Origin: Cuneatibacter caecimuris
GTDB lineage: Bacteria; Bacillota; Clostridia; Lachnospirales; Lachnospiraceae
Direction of reading: 5' to 3'
DNA: 64,000 bases
NCBI RefSeq assembly: GCF_004216775.1
Contig: NZ_SGXF01000005.1
Coordinates: 176,208 to 240,207 of the forward strand
Positions 14,107-23,681 of the stretch are shown here, one piece after another (the first letter of the stretch is position 1; each line of letters begins with the position of its first letter). Under the pieces are notes generated by a model. That model was not told where the DNA came from. It worked only from the letters and a program-made list of their open reading frames with translations, and did no database searches. The position numbers were made by a program, and so were the translations under genes.

Positions 14107-17100
14107 ATGATCGACTTTTTGATGATTTCAACACGTAGTACAAAGCGTGGTGTAATAGAAATCTATCCGAAGTTCATTATTAAAAAAAGCTCCGATCTGA
14201 TGATTCGAGGTGGTGACTTCTACGCTATCTGGATTGAGGAACGTGGTTTATGGTCTACGGACGAGCAGGATGCTTTGCAGCTCATTGACCGCGAACTGGA
14301 TAGATATGCAGAAGAAAACCGCCGGCGCTTTGACTCCGATATAAAAGTCCTGCATATGTGGGACGCGGAATCCGGAATGATTGATTCCTGGCATAAGTAT
14401 TGTCAAAAACAGATGCGGGATTCATTTCATATGCTGGACGAAAAACTTATATTTTCCAACACAGAGACCAATAAAAAAGATTACGCCAGTAAAAAGCTGA
14501 ATTATCCGCTTGAAGCTGGCGATTTGTCTGCCTATGAAAAGCTGATGTCTACTCTATATTCTGAGGAGGAGCGGCAAAAAATTGAATGGGCAATTGGTTC
14601 GATTGTGTCGGGAGAATCCAAACGGTTGCAGAAATTCATGGTGCTGTATGGAGCCGCGGGAACTGGTAAATCCACAGTGCTGAACATCATTCAGCAGCTC
14701 TTTGAAGGATATTACTCGGTATTTGATGCCAAAGCATTAGGTTCGTCCAGTAATTCCTTTGCGCTGGAAGCGTTCAAGAGTAATCCGCTTGTGGCAATCC
14801 AACATGATGGCGACCTGTCCAGGATTGAAGATAACACGAGACTCAACAGTCTGGTTTCTCATGAACTTATGACCGTGAACGAAAAGTTTAAATCGACCTA
14901 TTCCAATCGGTTCAAATGTTTTCTCTTTATGGGGACAAACAAACCAGTGAAGATTACGGACGCGAAATCGGGTCTGATTCGGCGGTTGATAGATGTTTCG
15001 CCAACGGGCAATAAACTGAACCCGAACGATTATAAAGACATCGTAAAACGGGTGGGATTTGAATTGGGGGCGATTGCGTACCACTGTCAGGAAGTATATT
15101 TAGCCGCTCCGGGCATGTATGACGATTATATTCCGATTGCCATGCTTGGGGCTTCCAACGATTTCTACAACTTTATTGTTGATTCGTATCACGTTTTCAA
15201 GAAAGAAGACGGAACGACGATGAAAGCTGCATGGGAGATGTATAAAACCTACTGCGATGAAGCAAAGGTGTCTTTTCCATTCTCTCAAAGAATCTTTAAG
15301 GAGGAATTGAAAAACTATTTTCGGGACTACAAGGAGCGATTTAATCTGGAGGATGGCTCACGAGTTCGCAGTTACTACTCCGGCTTTCGGACTGAGAAAT
15401 TCGAAACCGAAAAAAATCCGGCGGGTGAAAATCTGGAAACCAAACCGGAATCCATAGACTTCAAAGAGCAGGAATCCGTTTTTGACAAGGAATGCGAAAC
15501 CTGCCCGGCCCAGTACGGAACGGATGCTGGTACGCCTGGAAAAAAGTGGGCGAATGTCAAAACCACTCTGTCCTCTCTGGATACTTCGCAGTTGCACTAT
15601 GTTAAAGTTCCCGAAAACCATATTGTAATCGATTTTGATATTCCCGATGAAGAAGGTAACAAATCTTTAGAGAGGAATATCGCAGAAGCAAGCAAATGGC
15701 CGCCTACTTACGCGGAACTCAGTAAAAGCGGATGTGGAGTGCATCTACATTATATTTATACGGGAGATCCGGCAAAACTGAGCCGTGTTTATGACGACCA
15801 CATAGAAGTTAAGGTGTTCACAGGCAACAGTTCATTAAGACGAAAATTGTCGAAATGCAACAACCTGCCTATCGCGACAATTAGCTCTGGTTTACCGCTG
15901 AAAGGAGAAAATAAAATGGTAAATTTTGAAGCAGTTCAAAGCGAGAAAGGGCTTAGAACACTGATAAAACGTAATCTGGGTAAAGAGATTCATCCAGGTA
16001 CTAAGCCCAGTATCGACTTTATTTACAAAATACTGGAGGATGCATATTCCAGCGACTTGAAATATGATGTCACAGATATGCGGAATGCGGTATTGGCATT
16101 TGCAGCGAATAGTTCTCACCAGGCCGATTATTGTATCAAGTTGGTAAATAAGATGCAGTTTAAATCCGCCGACACGTCCACAGCCGTGAAAAATGAGAAT
16201 GCGAAGCTGATATTTTATGACGTTGAGGTCTTCCCTAACCTGTTTCTTGTAAACTGGAAAATCGAAGGCGAGGGAAAGCCGGTTGTACGAATGATTAACC
16301 CGACGCCGGCTGAAATCGAAGATTTGATGCGGTTTCGTTTGGTCGGGTTTAACTGTCGCCGGTATGATAATCATATTTTATATGCAAGACTTATGGGTTA
16401 CTCGAATGAGCAACTCTATAACCTTTCCCAGAAGATTATCAATGGCAGTGCAAATTGCTTCTTCGGGGAAGCCTACAATGTTTCTTATACGGACGTTTAT
16501 GACTTCGCTTCTGCCGGAAACAAAAAGAGCCTGAAGAAGCTGGAAATCGAAATGGGAAACGTGACAGAAAAGGAACTGAAAAAGAAGGGATTTTCCGACG
16601 CAGAAATCAGAATCATCAAAGCTGGAACCCATCATCAGGAACTTGGCTTACCGTGGGACCAGCCTGTACCGGAAGAACTCTGGACAAAGGTTGCGGAGTA
16701 TTGCGATAACGATGTCATTGCTACCGAGGCATCTTTTGTTTATCTGAAGGCTGACTGGACAGCAAGACAGATTCTGGCGGATTTGGCAGACATGACGGTT
16801 AATGATACAACCAACAGCCTGACTACCAGAATTATATTTGGAAACAACCGGAAACCGCAGGACCAGTTCCATTATCGTAATCTGGCAGAACCGGTACCAG
16901 CATCGGCTATAGACGAAGAAACATATTCGTTCCTTGCAGAAGCGTGCCCGGAGATGATGGAGCAGACACACGGTGAAGCGGGTAGTCTTCTGCCCTATTT
17001 TCCGGGGTACAAGTTCGAAAATGGAAAGTCCACCTATCGTGGTGAGGAAGTCGGAGAAGGCGGATATGTCTATGCCGAACCTGGAATGTATGGGAATGTG

Positions 17101-18441
17101 GCGTTGCTAGATGTTTCATCCATGCATCCGCACAGCGCTATTGCCGAGGTTCTGTTTGGGGTGAAGTTTACAACAGCGTTCCGGGATATTGTTGAGGGAC
17201 GTGTAAGCATCAAGCATGAGGCATGGGATATTGTCAACACGATGCTGGATGGCAAACTTACACCTTATATTCAGAAAGTAATCGATGGCGAAATGACATC
17301 AAAGCAGCTCGCTGATGCTTTGAAGACGGCAATCAATTCCGTATATGGTCTCACTTCTGCTTCGTTCGAGAATGCATTCCGCGATCCGAGAAACAAAGAT
17401 AATATTGTAGCCAAACGAGGAGCTCTGTTCATGATTAACCTCAAACATGAGGTGCAGGAACGGGGCTTTACTGTTGCCCATATTAAGACGGATTCCATCA
17501 AGATTCCTGACGCTACGCCGGAGATTATCCAGTTTGTTATGGACTACGGCAAACGGTATGGGTACACATTTGAGCACGAGGCTACATATGACCGGATGTG
17601 TCTGGTGAACGATGCCGTTTATATTGCCAAGTACAAGGATGGTAAACACGCTGGAGAATGGACAGCTACCGGTACGCAATTTGCCGTTCCTTATGTGTTC
17701 AAGAAGCTATTCAGCGGAGAAGAGATCGCTTTTGAGGATATGTGCGAAACCAAATCCGTAAGCAGCGCCTTATATTTGGACATGAATGAGGGTCTACCGC
17801 AACTTACAACCGAAGAAGAAAGGGAATTAAGTGCTATCGACAAGGCTTGGCATAGTCAGGTTGGCGGGAAATCTCTTGAAGATGTCGCGACTAAATATGG
17901 ATATACATACGAAGAAATAGGAGCAAGATACAGCGAGCTTTGTAAAAAAGACGCAGCGACTCACAATTACCGCTTCATAGGAAAAATCGGTCAGTTTTGT
18001 CCGATTAAGGATGGATGCGGTGGCGGACTTTTGATGCGGGAGAAAGATGGCAAATACTATGCGGCAACCGGTTCAAAAGGGTACAGGTGGCTGGAATCTG
18101 AAATGGTTCGGGAGTTAGACAAGCAAGCTGATATTGACCACAGCTATTACGATAAGCTGGTTGATGACGCGGTTAAGACCATTTCGGAGTATGGCGATTT
18201 CGAGTGGTTCGTTTCGGATGACCCGTATATCAAGGAACTTGGCGCTAATGATGCGGATGTCGATACCGAAGTTCCGCCGTGGATGCCGCCTTGCGGAGAT
18301 GCGAAATTTGCGACTTGTTTTGATTGTCCACATTTCAACGAGGACATGTTCCATATGGACTGCGGTCTTGGATACGATATCTCGGACGTGATTATGAATC
18401 CGCCGGAAAGCGAAACAGACGAAGAATATTTACCATTTTAA
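14107..18441 (+). CDS. Fused replicase: SF3 helicase, AEP-primase-like, 3'-5' exonuclease, family B DNA polymerase
   Basis: This 1444-residue protein appears to hold most of a replisome. Helicase: Walker A GAAGTGKST at 182-190 and an SF3 region near 230-285 with MGTNKP. AEP-like segment at about 495-610: IDFDIPD (Asp509, Asp511), GCGVHLHY (542-549) and IEVKVF (566-571). Exonuclease: FYDVEVF (Asp705, Glu707) and YCDNDV (Asp869). Polymerase: motif A DVSSMHPHS from Asp1002, motif B KTAINSVYG (1073-1081) and motif C IKTDSIK with Asp1129. A Cys-rich end (about 1395-1425) may bind zinc. Helicase and polymerase are clear; the primase is the least certain. The ribosome site (GGAAGGAG) is rather far from ATG 14107. 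An SSB-like gene follows. Confidence 0.85.
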   Translation: MIDFLMISTRSTKRGVIEIYPKFIIKKSSDLMIRGGDFYAIWIEERGLWSTDEQDALQLIDRELDRYAEENRRRFDSDIKVLHMWDAESGMIDSWHKYCQKQMRDSFHMLDEKLIFSNTETNKKDYASKKLNYPLEAGDLSAYEKLMSTLYSEEERQKIEWAIGSIVSGESKRLQKFMVLYGAAGTGKSTVLNIIQQLFEGYYSVFDAKALGSSSNSFALEAFKSNPLVAIQHDGDLSRIEDNTRLNSLVSHELMTVNEKFKSTYSNRFKCFLFMGTNKPVKITDAKSGLIRRLIDVSPTGNKLNPNDYKDIVKRVGFELGAIAYHCQEVYLAAPGMYDDYIPIAMLGASNDFYNFIVDSYHVFKKEDGTTMKAAWEMYKTYCDEAKVSFPFSQRIFKEELKNYFRDYKERFNLEDGSRVRSYYSGFRTEKFETEKNPAGENLETKPESIDFKEQESVFDKECETCPAQYGTDAGTPGKKWANVKTTLSSLDTSQLHYVKVPENHIVIDFDIPDEEGNKSLERNIAEASKWPPTYAELSKSGCGVHLHYIYTGDPAKLSRVYDDHIEVKVFTGNSSLRRKLSKCNNLPIATISSGLPLKGENKMVNFEAVQSEKGLRTLIKRNLGKEIHPGTKPSIDFIYKILEDAYSSDLKYDVTDMRNAVLAFAANSSHQADYCIKLVNKMQFKSADTSTAVKNENAKLIFYDVEVFPNLFLVNWKIEGEGKPVVRMINPTPAEIEDLMRFRLVGFNCRRYDNHILYARLMGYSNEQLYNLSQKIINGSANCFFGEAYNVSYTDVYDFASAGNKKSLKKLEIEMGNVTEKELKKKGFSDAEIRIIKAGTHHQELGLPWDQPVPEELWTKVAEYCDNDVIATEASFVYLKADWTARQILADLADMTVNDTTNSLTTRIIFGNNRKPQDQFHYRNLAEPVPASAIDEETYSFLAEACPEMMEQTHGEAGSLLPYFPGYKFENGKSTYRGEEVGEGGYVYAEPGMYGNVALLDVSSMHPHSAIAEVLFGVKFTTAFRDIVEGRVSIKHEAWDIVNTMLDGKLTPYIQKVIDGEMTSKQLADALKTAINSVYGLTSASFENAFRDPRNKDNIVAKRGALFMINLKHEVQERGFTVAHIKTDSIKIPDATPEIIQFVMDYGKRYGYTFEHEATYDRMCLVNDAVYIAKYKDGKHAGEWTATGTQFAVPYVFKKLFSGEEIAFEDMCETKSVSSALYLDMNEGLPQLTTEEERELSAIDKAWHSQVGGKSLEDVATKYGYTYEEIGARYSELCKKDAATHNYRFIGKIGQFCPIKDGCGGGLLMREKDGKYYAATGSKGYRWLESEMVRELDKQADIDHSYYDKLVDDAVKTISEYGDFEWFVSDDPYIKELGANDADVDTEVPPWMPPCGDAKFATCFDCPHFNEDMFHMDCGLGYDISDVIMNPPESETDEEYLPF

Positions 18442-18462
18442 TAAAAGAAAAGGAGAATCATT

Positions 18463-18963
18463 ATGTCTAAAAGAGTAAACGACAACATCATCATGGAGAA
18501 TGCCCGTATCATCTTTCGGAACTTTTCTGGCAAAGAAAGCAGGTACAACCGACTTGGAAGCCGGAATTTCTGCGTGGTAATCGACGACCCGGAATTAGCT
18601 CAGCGGCTGGCCGAAGAGGGGTGGAACATCCGTGTTCTTACCCCGCGTGACGAGGACGATGAACCCAGGCACTATCTTCAGGTTGCGGTAAGCTTTGAAA
18701 ACATTCCGCCCAAGGTATTCATGATTACTAGGCGGGCAAAAACGCAGTTGGACGAGGAATCGATTGATTCCCTGGACTATGCGGAGATTCGCAATGTGGA
18801 TCTGACCATCCGCCCCTATAACTGGGTTATCCAGGAGGGGACGAAGAACGAAAAATCGGGGGTCAAGGCATATTTGAAGACGATGTATGTCACGATCGAG
18901 GAAGATGAATTCGCTGAGAAGTATGCCGACATGGAGGGTCCGGACGAGATTCCGTTCAACTAA
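18463..18963 (+). CDS. Single-stranded DNA-binding protein-like
   Basis: The 166-residue beta-rich protein ends in an acidic tail closing with DEIPFN, strongly reminiscent of the DDDIPF tail by which SSBs recruit partners. It lies directly after the replicase and before other DNA-metabolism genes. The OB fold is inferred, since sequence similarity to bacterial SSB is not visible elsewhere. AAAGGAG is 10 nt upstream. Confidence 0.7.
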   Translation: MSKRVNDNIIMENARIIFRNFSGKESRYNRLGSRNFCVVIDDPELAQRLAEEGWNIRVLTPRDEDDEPRHYLQVAVSFENIPPKVFMITRRAKTQLDEESIDSLDYAEIRNVDLTIRPYNWVIQEGTKNEKSGVKAYLKTMYVTIEEDEFAEKYADMEGPDEIPFN

Positions 18964-18993
18964 AGATTTATATTTTTGATGAAAGGAGAAGCC

Positions 18994-19953
18994 ATGGCAT
19001 TTTGGAAGAAAAAGAAGCGGCAGACCACAGCTAAAAAGAAAACAAATGCTGCTTCGCCAAAAACACACTCTCCAAAAGCAAAGCCGGTTCCTGAATGGAA
19101 GCCCACTATTTCGCCTCCGATGTACAAACCGCCGGAAAAAGATATAGGTTCAAAGGCTTCCAAAAAGCTGCCGGAGCCGAAACCAAAGACAATTCCTAAG
19201 AAAAACGATGCCAGAAAGGAGTTTATGGATTCTTTCAGAAAACTTACCTATCGTCATAGACCCTGGGATATTTGGAGGGATTTCGTAATCATGTTTGCCT
19301 GCTCGCTCTCGAATCCAGTGGATAAATTCCATTATGATGAGCGGGAATCCAGATACATGAAAATCATCAAGAAATACAATAAACAGGAACAAGCGATATT
19401 TCCTGAACTTGCTGCTCAGACGGTCGTGGCCTTGGAAGAAAACCAGGAACAGGACTTTCTGGGCAGTATTTTTATGGAACTCAATTTAGGCAATGAGTCC
19501 GGAGGGCAATTCTTTACACCGTATTACGTTTGTGAACTTATGGCGGAAATTGCCTTGGGTAATAATGTAGCTCAGCAGGTTAATGAACAGGGCTACATAA
19601 CTATCTGTGACTCATGCTGTGGCGCGGGAGCCACTTTGATTGCTGGTATTCATGCCGCAAGAAAGCAATTGGAAAAGGAAAATCTGAATTATCAGAATCA
19701 TATTTTGGTGGTCGCGCAGGATATTGACGAGATTGTGGCTCTGATGTGCTATATTCAGCTTTCGCTCCTTGGAGTAGCAGCTTATATCAAGGTGGGTAAT
19801 ACATTTACAGAGCCAATTGCAGATGGAGATTCGACAGAAAATTACTGGTTCACGATGATGTATTTTTCTGATGTGTGGACAATGCGAAGAATGGTTCATA
19901 AAATGGACGAACTTTTGAAAGGAGATGGAGGTGATGGGTCTCGAATTGTATGA
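18994..19953 (+). CDS. N6-methyltransferase-like protein lacking the NPPY motif
   Basis: The 319-residue protein has a basic Pro/Lys-rich N-terminus (1-70), then a domain resembling type I N6-adenine methyltransferases: GGQFFTP near 170 and a SAM-binding-like CDSCCGAGATLIAG near 205. Where DPPY/NPPF should follow there is instead ENYWFTMMYFSDVW, and the protein ends soon after. Methyl transfer is therefore doubtful; a DNA- or SAM-binding replication role is possible. ATG 18994 follows AAAGGAG; the upstream TTG/ATG overlap that site. It overlaps the helicase gene by 20 nt. Confidence 0.7.
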   Translation: MAFWKKKKRQTTAKKKTNAASPKTHSPKAKPVPEWKPTISPPMYKPPEKDIGSKASKKLPEPKPKTIPKKNDARKEFMDSFRKLTYRHRPWDIWRDFVIMFACSLSNPVDKFHYDERESRYMKIIKKYNKQEQAIFPELAAQTVVALEENQEQDFLGSIFMELNLGNESGGQFFTPYYVCELMAEIALGNNVAQQVNEQGYITICDSCCGAGATLIAGIHAARKQLEKENLNYQNHILVVAQDIDEIVALMCYIQLSLLGVAAYIKVGNTFTEPIADGDSTENYWFTMMYFSDVWTMRRMVHKMDELLKGDGGDGSRIV

Positions 19954-21181
19954 CTATCAAAAAAAGGCAGTTAATCAAATGAAAAATGGTTGCATTCTTT
20001 GTGGTGGAGTGGGGTCTGGAAAATCGAGAACCGCTCTTGCTTATTACTTTTTTCAGGAAGGCGGTGAACTTTTGGGAAACGCTGCGGGAGACAATTATAT
20101 GCCGATGGAAGATCCACCGCGAGACCTATATATTATTACCACTGCAAGAAAGCGAGATACAAAAGAATGGGAGGGCGAACTTTCGCCCTTTCTTCTGTCC
20201 ACCGATCATAAGGTGAGTTTGTATTCTAATACAGTAATTGTAGATTCGTGGAACAACATAAAAAAATATGCCGAGGTGACGGATGCTTTCTTTATATTCG
20301 ATGAGCAACGGGTAGTTGGCTCTGGAACATGGGTAAAGTCGTTTCTACGGATAGCAAAAAATAATCAGTGGGTTCTTCTCTCTGCTACTCCGGGAGATAC
20401 TTGGCAGGATTATATTCCGGTCTTTATCGCAAATGGGTTTTATCAGAATCGAACCGAGTTTACCAGAGAGCATATTGTTTACAGCCGATTTAGCAAGTAC
20501 CCCAAAGTGGACAGATATCTGAATACTGGTCGATTGATTCGACAGCGAAATGATATTCTGGTGAACATGGATTTTGAGAGGGCTACCGTTTCACATCATG
20601 AGGACGTTTTCGTTAAATATGATGTCGAAAAATATAAAGATGTGTCTCGGACTAGATGGGACCCCTACAAAAAAGAACCTATCATGAATGCCGGCGGACT
20701 CTGCTATGTTTGGCGAAAGATTGTAAATACATCAGAAGCCCGACAGGTGGCCTTGCTGGAAATTGTTGAAAAGCATCCGCGAGCTATCATCTTCTACAAT
20801 TTTGACTACGAATTGGAAATTCTCAGGGAGATGTTTCTCGGTCGTGCAGATTGCGGAGATACCGGGGATTTTGAAATGGCAGAGTGGAATGGACATTTCC
20901 ATCAGCCGGTTCCGGAAGCTAAGAGCTGGGTATATTTGGTTCAGTACAATGCAGGGGCTGAGGGTTGGAACTGTATCAAGACTGACACGATTATATTTTA
21001 CTCTCAGAATTATTCCTACAAGATTATGCAGCAGTCAGCGGGGCGAATTGACAGGCTAAATACACCTTATAAAGATTTGTACTATTACCACTTAAAGTCT
21101 CGGTCTGGGATTGACCTAGCTATCAGTCGGGCATTGAAAGATAAAAAGGACTTCAATGAAAGTGGATATGTGAAATGGTAG
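19934..21181 (+). CDS. SF2 DNA helicase
   Basis: The 415-residue ATPase has motif I GGVGSGKS (24-31), a DEQR motif II variant, motif III LLSATPG and motif VI QQSAGRIDR near residue 370. The layout is that of phage SF2 (SNF2/RecG-like) helicases used in replication or recombination. ATG 19934 has AAAGGAG 9 nt upstream. It overlaps the methyltransferase-like gene, indicating coupling. Confidence 0.9.
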   Translation: MGLELYDYQKKAVNQMKNGCILCGGVGSGKSRTALAYYFFQEGGELLGNAAGDNYMPMEDPPRDLYIITTARKRDTKEWEGELSPFLLSTDHKVSLYSNTVIVDSWNNIKKYAEVTDAFFIFDEQRVVGSGTWVKSFLRIAKNNQWVLLSATPGDTWQDYIPVFIANGFYQNRTEFTREHIVYSRFSKYPKVDRYLNTGRLIRQRNDILVNMDFERATVSHHEDVFVKYDVEKYKDVSRTRWDPYKKEPIMNAGGLCYVWRKIVNTSEARQVALLEIVEKHPRAIIFYNFDYELEILREMFLGRADCGDTGDFEMAEWNGHFHQPVPEAKSWVYLVQYNAGAEGWNCIKTDTIIFYSQNYSYKIMQQSAGRIDRLNTPYKDLYYYHLKSRSGIDLAISRALKDKKDFNESGYVKW

Positions 21182-21194
21182 AAAGGAGAATTTG

Positions 21195-21368
21195 ATGAAA
21201 GGAAAATCTGATACCATCCTGGTAAGTTTCGACTATATGCATGGAGATATTCCGGTGCTGATTGTCGGAAGAAAGAAAAAAGATGAAATGGAGATTATCA
21301 ACGCTTTCAAGGATGATGAGGCAAAGGAACTGTATCAGGAGCTCACAACGAAGAAAGGAGAAGCATGA
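21195..21368 (+). CDS. Small early protein (57 aa)
   Basis: ATG 21195 has AAAGGAG upstream. It is an alpha/beta mini-protein (TILVSFDY, VLIVGRKKK, then an acidic helix) of unknown role. The end overlaps the next start (ATGA). Confidence 0.6.
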   Translation: MKGKSDTILVSFDYMHGDIPVLIVGRKKKDEMEIINAFKDDEAKELYQELTTKKGEA

Positions 21369-21532
21369 AACAACCGAAAAGATTAACTTGCGAGCAGAAA
21401 CGGTGTTTGTCGGCACACAGTCTTAATTGGAAGGAATGGATGTTTGTTGAGGAAACCGAGTTCTGTTATCGCATTATCAATAAGAAAACCGGAGCTATTA
21501 AGAGTGTAGATAAGTTTAGAGGAAGGCGGTGA
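21365..21532 (+). CDS. DUF6906-like small protein (55 aa)
   Basis: The arrangement LTCEQKRCLSAHSLNWKEW, FVEE, then IINKKTGAIKSVDKF resembles the DUF6906 family of small phage proteins. It overlaps the previous gene by 4 nt. Function unknown. Confidence 0.55.
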   Translation: MKQPKRLTCEQKRCLSAHSLNWKEWMFVEETEFCYRIINKKTGAIKSVDKFRGRR

Positions 21533-21535
21533 AAA

Positions 21536-21808
21536 ATGGGACTATCACAGTTATCTGAAAAATGCCGGAAGTGTCCTTTTGTTGATACATGCAATCATAA
21601 ACGAATGGAAGCTCTGGCATATTTACCAGAACCGCAAATAGCAATGAATGCTGCTCAATCTGCGGGTATAGATGCAGCACAATCTCTGCTCCGTGAAACC
21701 ATGACAATTCATATAGCAGGAAAACCGGTGGTGGTCTATAAGGATGAGATAGAAAAGCAACTGTACAACCATTTATATTCTCATTTTGGACTACAATATG
21801 GAGGATGA
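21536..21808 (+). CDS. Cys-containing small early protein (90 aa)
   Basis: An N-terminal CRKC and VDTCNHK may bind a metal; the rest is helical. GGAAGG is upstream of ATG 21536. No family known to me. Confidence 0.6.
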   Translation: MGLSQLSEKCRKCPFVDTCNHKRMEALAYLPEPQIAMNAAQSAGIDAAQSLLRETMTIHIAGKPVVVYKDEIEKQLYNHLYSHFGLQYGG

Positions 21809-21812
21809 TTCG

Positions 21813-22073
21813 ATGACTACGGATGAATGGAATGCGTTACTTAATAAGCTCACGGAAGCATGGGAACAATTTGCAGTTACTGTTAGGCAGGCTGCGGACG
21901 CACTTACAAAAATATTTGGACAACTTTATGAGGAGAAAGAAAAACGTGCCAAAGAAAAAGCAATGTTTGTACCTCATTATAAAAAGAATCAGTATCTAAA
22001 AAACTACACGCCGAGATATAAGGCGGAAAGGAGAATTCAAAAGCATCTCCCCTATCAACGGCGTAATTACTAA
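21813..22073 (+). CDS. Small early helical protein (86 aa)
   Basis: ATG 21813 has GGAGG upstream. The N-terminal two-thirds is helical and acidic, and the C-terminus is very basic (YKAERRIQKHLPYQRRNY). Possibly nucleic-acid binding. Confidence 0.6.
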   Translation: MTTDEWNALLNKLTEAWEQFAVTVRQAADALTKIFGQLYEEKEKRAKEKAMFVPHYKKNQYLKNYTPRYKAERRIQKHLPYQRRNY

Positions 22074-22099
22074 TCGGTTTTCTGAAAGGAGACACCGTC

Positions 22100-22504
22100 T
22101 TGAACAATTTAAAAGAAAAAATGAAACAGGAAGCTATCGGCAGAATGGTAAGCTTAAATCTTCATCCCAAAGCCATTAACGAATTTAAAGATGAAGGAAA
22201 GCTGAACATGTCGCTCGAAGGATTTTTATATTGGTTGAACGAGGAGCAGACTCAAAGGGTTAAGAAATTTGAGGAAGAAACTAAATGCCTGGTTTACCAT
22301 GTTATTCAGAATCATATGACTATCGGCCAGATGTTGACTTTCCTTTATGTTTCCAATGTCGAAGAAGAATGGGAAATGGAGAGAAATGCTTTGGAGGTTG
22401 GACTTCCTATTGCTTATGTGGTAAATGTCGATCACGATATTTGCTCAGAATTTGGAACCGTGAGGATTCAAAAGCATTTGGGTGGCCTACTTAGAACAGA
22501 GTAA
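22100..22504 (+). CDS. Conserved phage protein (134 aa)
   Basis: TTG 22100 has GAAAGGAG 9 nt upstream, a good ribosome site for an uncommon start. The sequence is helical at the N-terminus with a central hydrophobic strand. It resembles conserved small phage proteins of unknown function. Confidence 0.65.
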   Translation: MNNLKEKMKQEAIGRMVSLNLHPKAINEFKDEGKLNMSLEGFLYWLNEEQTQRVKKFEEETKCLVYHVIQNHMTIGQMLTFLYVSNVEEEWEMERNALEVGLPIAYVVNVDHDICSEFGTVRIQKHLGGLLRTE

Positions 22505-22532
22505 TCTGTGTATTTGAAAGGAGAAAAAAGAG

Positions 22533-23093
22533 ATGGAAAACAAAATTATTGCGGTAGATTTTGACGGTACTTTGTGCGAGAACAAGTGGCCGGAAATCGG
22601 AGAAGCAAACAAGGAGATGATTACATATCTGAAAGACCGGCAGGTAAACGGAAACAAGCTCATCCTTTGGACATGCCGGGTGGACGATATGCTGAAAAAT
22701 GCCATTGACTGGTCTGCCGAGCAGGGACTCATATTTGACGCTGTCAACGAAAATCTGCCGGAGATTGTAGCATCTTTTGGGACAGACACAAGAAAGATAT
22801 TTGCGAATGAGTACATAGACGACCGAAACTTTGGATACAGACCGGTTGGGCTTATAAGTGAAGATATGTCTCAGTCTGACCGCATGGAATTATGGGGCAG
22901 GTTGATCGATGTTGTGGAGGATTGGCTTGTTGAAAAGGGAATTACAGAAGAAAATATTCCGAATGAAGAGCGCGAGGGTGTAGAGGATGCTGCAATTATA
23001 TTTGGCGATGATTATGATTATCTTGCTGATCGGTTTTCAGAGGTAATCGGCATCTCTCGTGATTGTATTGGAGGAGCAGATGAATCGAGGTAG
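22533..23093 (+). CDS. HAD-superfamily hydrolase-like protein
   Basis: The 186-residue protein starts with the HAD nucleophile motif AVDFDGTLC (Asp9 and Asp11), with motif II-like ILWTCR and a later DD pair (YIDDRNFG), in a compact phosphatase-like domain of about 110 residues. A C-terminal helical extension follows. Such enzymes may act on nucleotides; the substrate is unknown. AAAGGAG precedes the ATG. Confidence 0.75.
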   Translation: MENKIIAVDFDGTLCENKWPEIGEANKEMITYLKDRQVNGNKLILWTCRVDDMLKNAIDWSAEQGLIFDAVNENLPEIVASFGTDTRKIFANEYIDDRNFGYRPVGLISEDMSQSDRMELWGRLIDVVEDWLVEKGITEENIPNEEREGVEDAAIIFGDDYDYLADRFSEVIGISRDCIGGADESR

Positions 23094-23400
23094 ATTTATT
23101 CAGGGGCTGAAAAGTGACATCTAGCTTTCTGAAAAAGAAAGAAAACGAATTATTCGGAACAGCATCAAAAAGTATCCTTGGAAACTGAAATGTACTGTTG
23201 CTATGGAGGAATTCGCTGAGTTGCAACAACAGGTCAGCAAACAGATTCGTGGATACGGAGATAAACTTGGACTCTTGGAAGAGATAGCAGATGCTTATAT
23301 TTGTCTATCTTTTCTGGAGTCCATTTTTGATCTCAAGCCGGATGATTTGCAAAAGGCTATTGATGTGAAATTGCAGAGAGAAAGAGAGAATGTAAGATGA
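23080..23400 (+). pseudogene. MazG-like protein with in-frame amber codon
   Basis: ATG 23080 with GGAGGAG upstream opens a frame interrupted by TAG at 23122-23124 after 14 codons, then continuing in the same frame to 23400. Beyond the stop come LSEKERKRIIRNSIKKYPW and a MazG/pyrophosphohydrolase-like helix AMEEFAELQQQVSKQIRG, then EEIADAYICL. A later ATG (23203) would give only 65 residues. One base change at the TAG explains a recent inactivation; other phage genes end in TAG, so general recoding is unlikely. Confidence 0.6.
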
Positions 23401-23681
23401 CCATATCAGAAGAACTTGCAAAAACATTGGGTGCCGATTTAACAAATGGAATTACTAGCGAATATATACAAGAGCATGTCGTACCGCCTCTTGGGATTGA
23501 ATATGTCTATCCAATATTTAAAAAATATGGATATACCTATTCTCGTTTTAGCGATAAATGGATATGGAATGAGTACGCGCTTCGAAATGCTTCGCAAGAG
23601 GAACTGTGGCAAATGATGGCAATCGCTTCTATGTATTGGGAAAAGAAATATATGAAATGGTATAAGGAGGACAAACGATGA
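23397..23681 (+). CDS. Hypothetical early protein (94 aa)
   Basis: It overlaps the previous stop (ATGA) and the next start by 4 nt. Tyr/Trp-rich and soluble. No family recognised. Confidence 0.6.
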   Translation: MTISEELAKTLGADLTNGITSEYIQEHVVPPLGIEYVYPIFKKYGYTYSRFSDKWIWNEYALRNASQEELWQMMAIASMYWEKKYMKWYKEDKR

